Part shown: in pieces, positions 5,471 through 6,523 of the stretch | Layout: every line of letters starts with the position of its first letter | Position numbering within the stretch: the first letter of the stretch is position 1 | Source: an uncultured Lachnospiraceae bacterium | GTDB lineage: Bacteria > Bacillota > Clostridia > Lachnospirales > Lachnospiraceae | Length of the DNA: 6,523 nt | Assembly (NCBI GenBank): GCA_902767065.1 | Contig: CACXFW010000183.1 | Span: forward strand, 1 to 6,523 | Direction: 5' to 3' | Program-made: the position numbers and the translations under genes | Notes under the pieces: generated by a model | The model's database searches: none | Seen by the model: the letters and a program-made list of their open reading frames with translations, nothing else | What the model was told of the DNA's origin: nothing

Positions 5471-6131
5471 ACTCATAGCTGAACGCTGACCTGCACAGGT
5501 CATTCAGGCTGCACAGGTCACAGTGAGGCTTTGTTCTGGCAGTGCAGATCTGCCGTCCATGGAGCACCAGCCGATGGCAGAATACATTGCCTTCCTCCGG
5601 CGGTATGAGATTCCACAGCTGCATCTCCACCTTCTTCGGATCCTTTTCAGGAGATTTTGGGTCCTTCTCATTTTTTACCAGACCGATCCGGTTCGCAAGA
5701 CGAATACAATGTGTGTCTGTGACGATCGCAGGTTTTCCAAATACATCTCCCATTACAAGGTTCGCGCTTTTCCTGCCTACTCCCGGCAGCTTCAGAAGCT
5801 CTTCAAAATCATCCGGTACCTGTCCGTCATATTGTTCCATCAGCGTCCGCATACATGCGCTGATGTCCCTCGCCTTGCTTTTTCCCAGACCGCAGGGACG
5901 TACGATTCTTTCAATCTCGTCCGGATCAGCCGCAGCCAGAGCCTCGACAGACGGAAATTTTCCGTAAAGAACAGGGACAATTTCATTCACTCTCGCGTCT
6001 GTACACTGCGCCGCAAGCCGGACACTGACAAGCAGTTTCCAGGCATCGTCATATTCCAGCGTACAGTCTGCATCCGGATAAGCTTCAGCAAGACGGTTTA
6101 TTACTGCCCGTGCCAGTTCTTTCCTTTTCAT
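5469..6131 (-). CDS. nth: Endonuclease III, DNA glycosylase/AP lyase with [4Fe-4S] cluster
   Basis: Base-excision-repair enzyme (220 aa, usual size) that removes oxidised pyrimidines and cleaves the abasic site. The helix-hairpin-helix LPGVGRKSAN (115-124) carries the catalytic Lys121, and DTHCIRLANR (139-148) the catalytic Asp139; AAQCTD at 40-45 is the conserved family segment. The cluster cysteines are 196, 204, 207 and 213, spaced 7-2-5, one residue longer in the first gap than the E. coli 6-2-5 pattern. Residues 155-167 contain EKDPK twice, a likely small tandem duplication in a surface loop. ATG 6131 is preceded by AGGAG with a 9-base spacer; a nearer ATG is out of frame. No clear promoter is visible in the 80 bases upstream. 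It precedes larC on the same strand and follows the tRNA terminator. Short palindromic repeats flank it on both sides. Confidence 0.96.
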   Translation of the reverse strand: MKRKELARAVINRLAEAYPDADCTLEYDDAWKLLVSVRLAAQCTDARVNEIVPVLYGKFPSVEALAAADPDEIERIVRPCGLGKSKARDISACMRTLMEQYDGQVPDDFEELLKLPGVGRKSANLVMGDVFGKPAIVTDTHCIRLANRIGLVKNEKDPKSPEKDPKKVEMQLWNLIPPEEGNVFCHRLVLHGRQICTARTKPHCDLCSLNDLCRSAFSYE

Positions 6132-6180
6132 ATACCATATCTCCTGTCAAATCTCGATCTGGCAATTTCTTTTTCTGTCC

Positions 6181-6207
6181 AGGAAAACACTGATTCTGTC
6201 AGCGTTC
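6181..6207. repeat. Short palindromic repeat upstream of nth (copy 2)
   Basis: Contains AGGAAAACACTGATT then TCAGCGTTC, an imperfect hairpin matching copy 1 at 5444-5470 in the same orientation. It lies between the tRNA terminator and nth and may fall in the nth leader or promoter region. Confidence 0.65.
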
Positions 6208-6214
6208 CCCTATG

Positions 6215-6246
6215 AAAAAACCTTCATCCCGAAAGATGAAGGTTTT
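6215..6246 (-). terminator. Intrinsic terminator of the tRNA cluster
   Basis: A perfect 12-bp stem AAAACCTTCATC/GATGAAGGTTTT (6217-6228 with 6235-6246) has a 6-base loop and ends, on the minus strand, in a run of six T (6215-6220). It begins three bases after the tRNA-Cys discriminator base. The A/T symmetry would let it work for the opposite strand too, but no plus-strand gene arrives there. Confidence 0.93.
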
Positions 6247-6248
6247 CG

Positions 6249-6319
6249 AGGCGCCAACCAGAATCGAACTGGTGATAGAGGTGTTGCAGACCTTTGCCTT
6301 ACCGCTTGGCTATGACGCC
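6249..6319 (-). tRNA. tRNA-Cys (GCA)
   Basis: 71 nt. Acceptor GGCGTCA pairs with TGGCGCC, the anticodon loop CTGCAAC gives GCA, and the T arm contains GTTCGATTC. The discriminator is U73, the cysteine identity base. The CCA end is not encoded (CGA follows). It is the last gene of the cluster. Confidence 0.96.
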
Positions 6320-6333
6320 GCATATTCTATTCA

Positions 6334-6405
6334 TGACCCCTACGGGATTTGAACCCATGTTACCGCCGTGAAAGGGCGGTGTCTTAACCGCTTGACCAAG
6401 GGGCC
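6334..6405 (-). tRNA. tRNA-Glu (UUC)
   Basis: 72 nt. Acceptor GGCCCCT pairs with AGGGGTC (one G-U), the anticodon stem CCGCC/GGCGG holds the loop CTTTCAC giving UUC, and the T arm has GTTCAAATC. CCA is not encoded. It closely resembles the Bacillus tRNA-Glu. It lies 14 bases upstream of tRNA-Cys. Confidence 0.96.
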
Positions 6406-6416
6406 CCATGGCCTCA

Positions 6417-6449
6417 ATTCCGTTCGGAATCTTCTCCCGGCTTTCGCCG
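6417..6449 (-). other. Two small hairpins in the tRNA-Asn/tRNA-Glu spacer
   Basis: The spacer transcript contains CGGC-GAAA-GCCG (6438-6449, a GNRA tetraloop) and ATTCCG-AA-CGGAAT (6417-6430). Both are perfect and neither has a T run. They probably separate the two tRNAs in the precursor and may guide processing, which is an inference. Confidence 0.6.
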
Positions 6450-6451
6450 AA

Positions 6452-6523
<72 letters not shown>

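Noticed and set aside
5490..5522. Repeated CTGCACAGGTCA near the end of nth
   Set aside because: It encodes the two DLC segments of the iron-sulfur cysteine motif, so the similarity comes from the protein.

Overview
The window is a Gram-positive chromosomal segment, most likely from a gut-type clostridial Firmicute such as Lachnospiraceae. The basis is the protein flavour (CsoR, B. subtilis-like OhrR, clostridial-style endonuclease III), AGGAGG-type ribosome binding sites and tRNA genes without encoded CCA. The genus cannot be fixed from sequence alone. Every gene I can support lies on the minus strand, so transcription runs from high to low coordinates.

In transcription order: (1) 6523-6249, a tRNA cluster Asn(GUU)-Glu(UUC)-Cys(GCA) closed by a strong intrinsic terminator (6215-6246). 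(2) 6131-5469, nth, endonuclease III, with a related short palindromic repeat at each end. (3) 5382-3922, larC, the nickel insertase for the nickel-pincer cofactor, as one uninterrupted frame with a very His-rich linker. (4) 3921-3510, a 412-bp non-coding stretch with a strong minus-strand promoter, a probable OhrR operator, and a 165-bp MITE that has IS66-type ends and an 8-bp target duplication. (5) 3509-3075, ohrR, a thiol-based organic peroxide sensor. (6) 2958-2596, a four-helix membrane protein of unknown function with its own promoter and terminator. (7) 2521-2428, a degenerate, shorter relative of the MITE in inverted orientation. (8) 2404-1, a copper-resistance operon: a CsoR-regulated promoter with two operator boxes, csoR, then copA (628 codons, C-terminal end outside the window).

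The copper operon is the clearest regulatory circuit. CsoR represses from a near-perfect palindrome between -35 and -10, and Cu(I) would release it so that the CopA exporter is made. The ohrR unit looks autoregulated, and a mobile element has inserted into its leader, so the transcript should carry several long hairpins before the ohrR start codon. No partner ohr peroxidase gene, and no larA, larB or larE, is present in the window.

The most unusual items are the structured MITE pair (an intact 165-bp copy with its target duplication and a 94-bp relative), its position between the ohrR promoter and gene, the His-rich single-frame LarC, and an OhrR with a candidate second redox cysteine. I see no CRISPR array, phage genes or wholly new multi-gene system.
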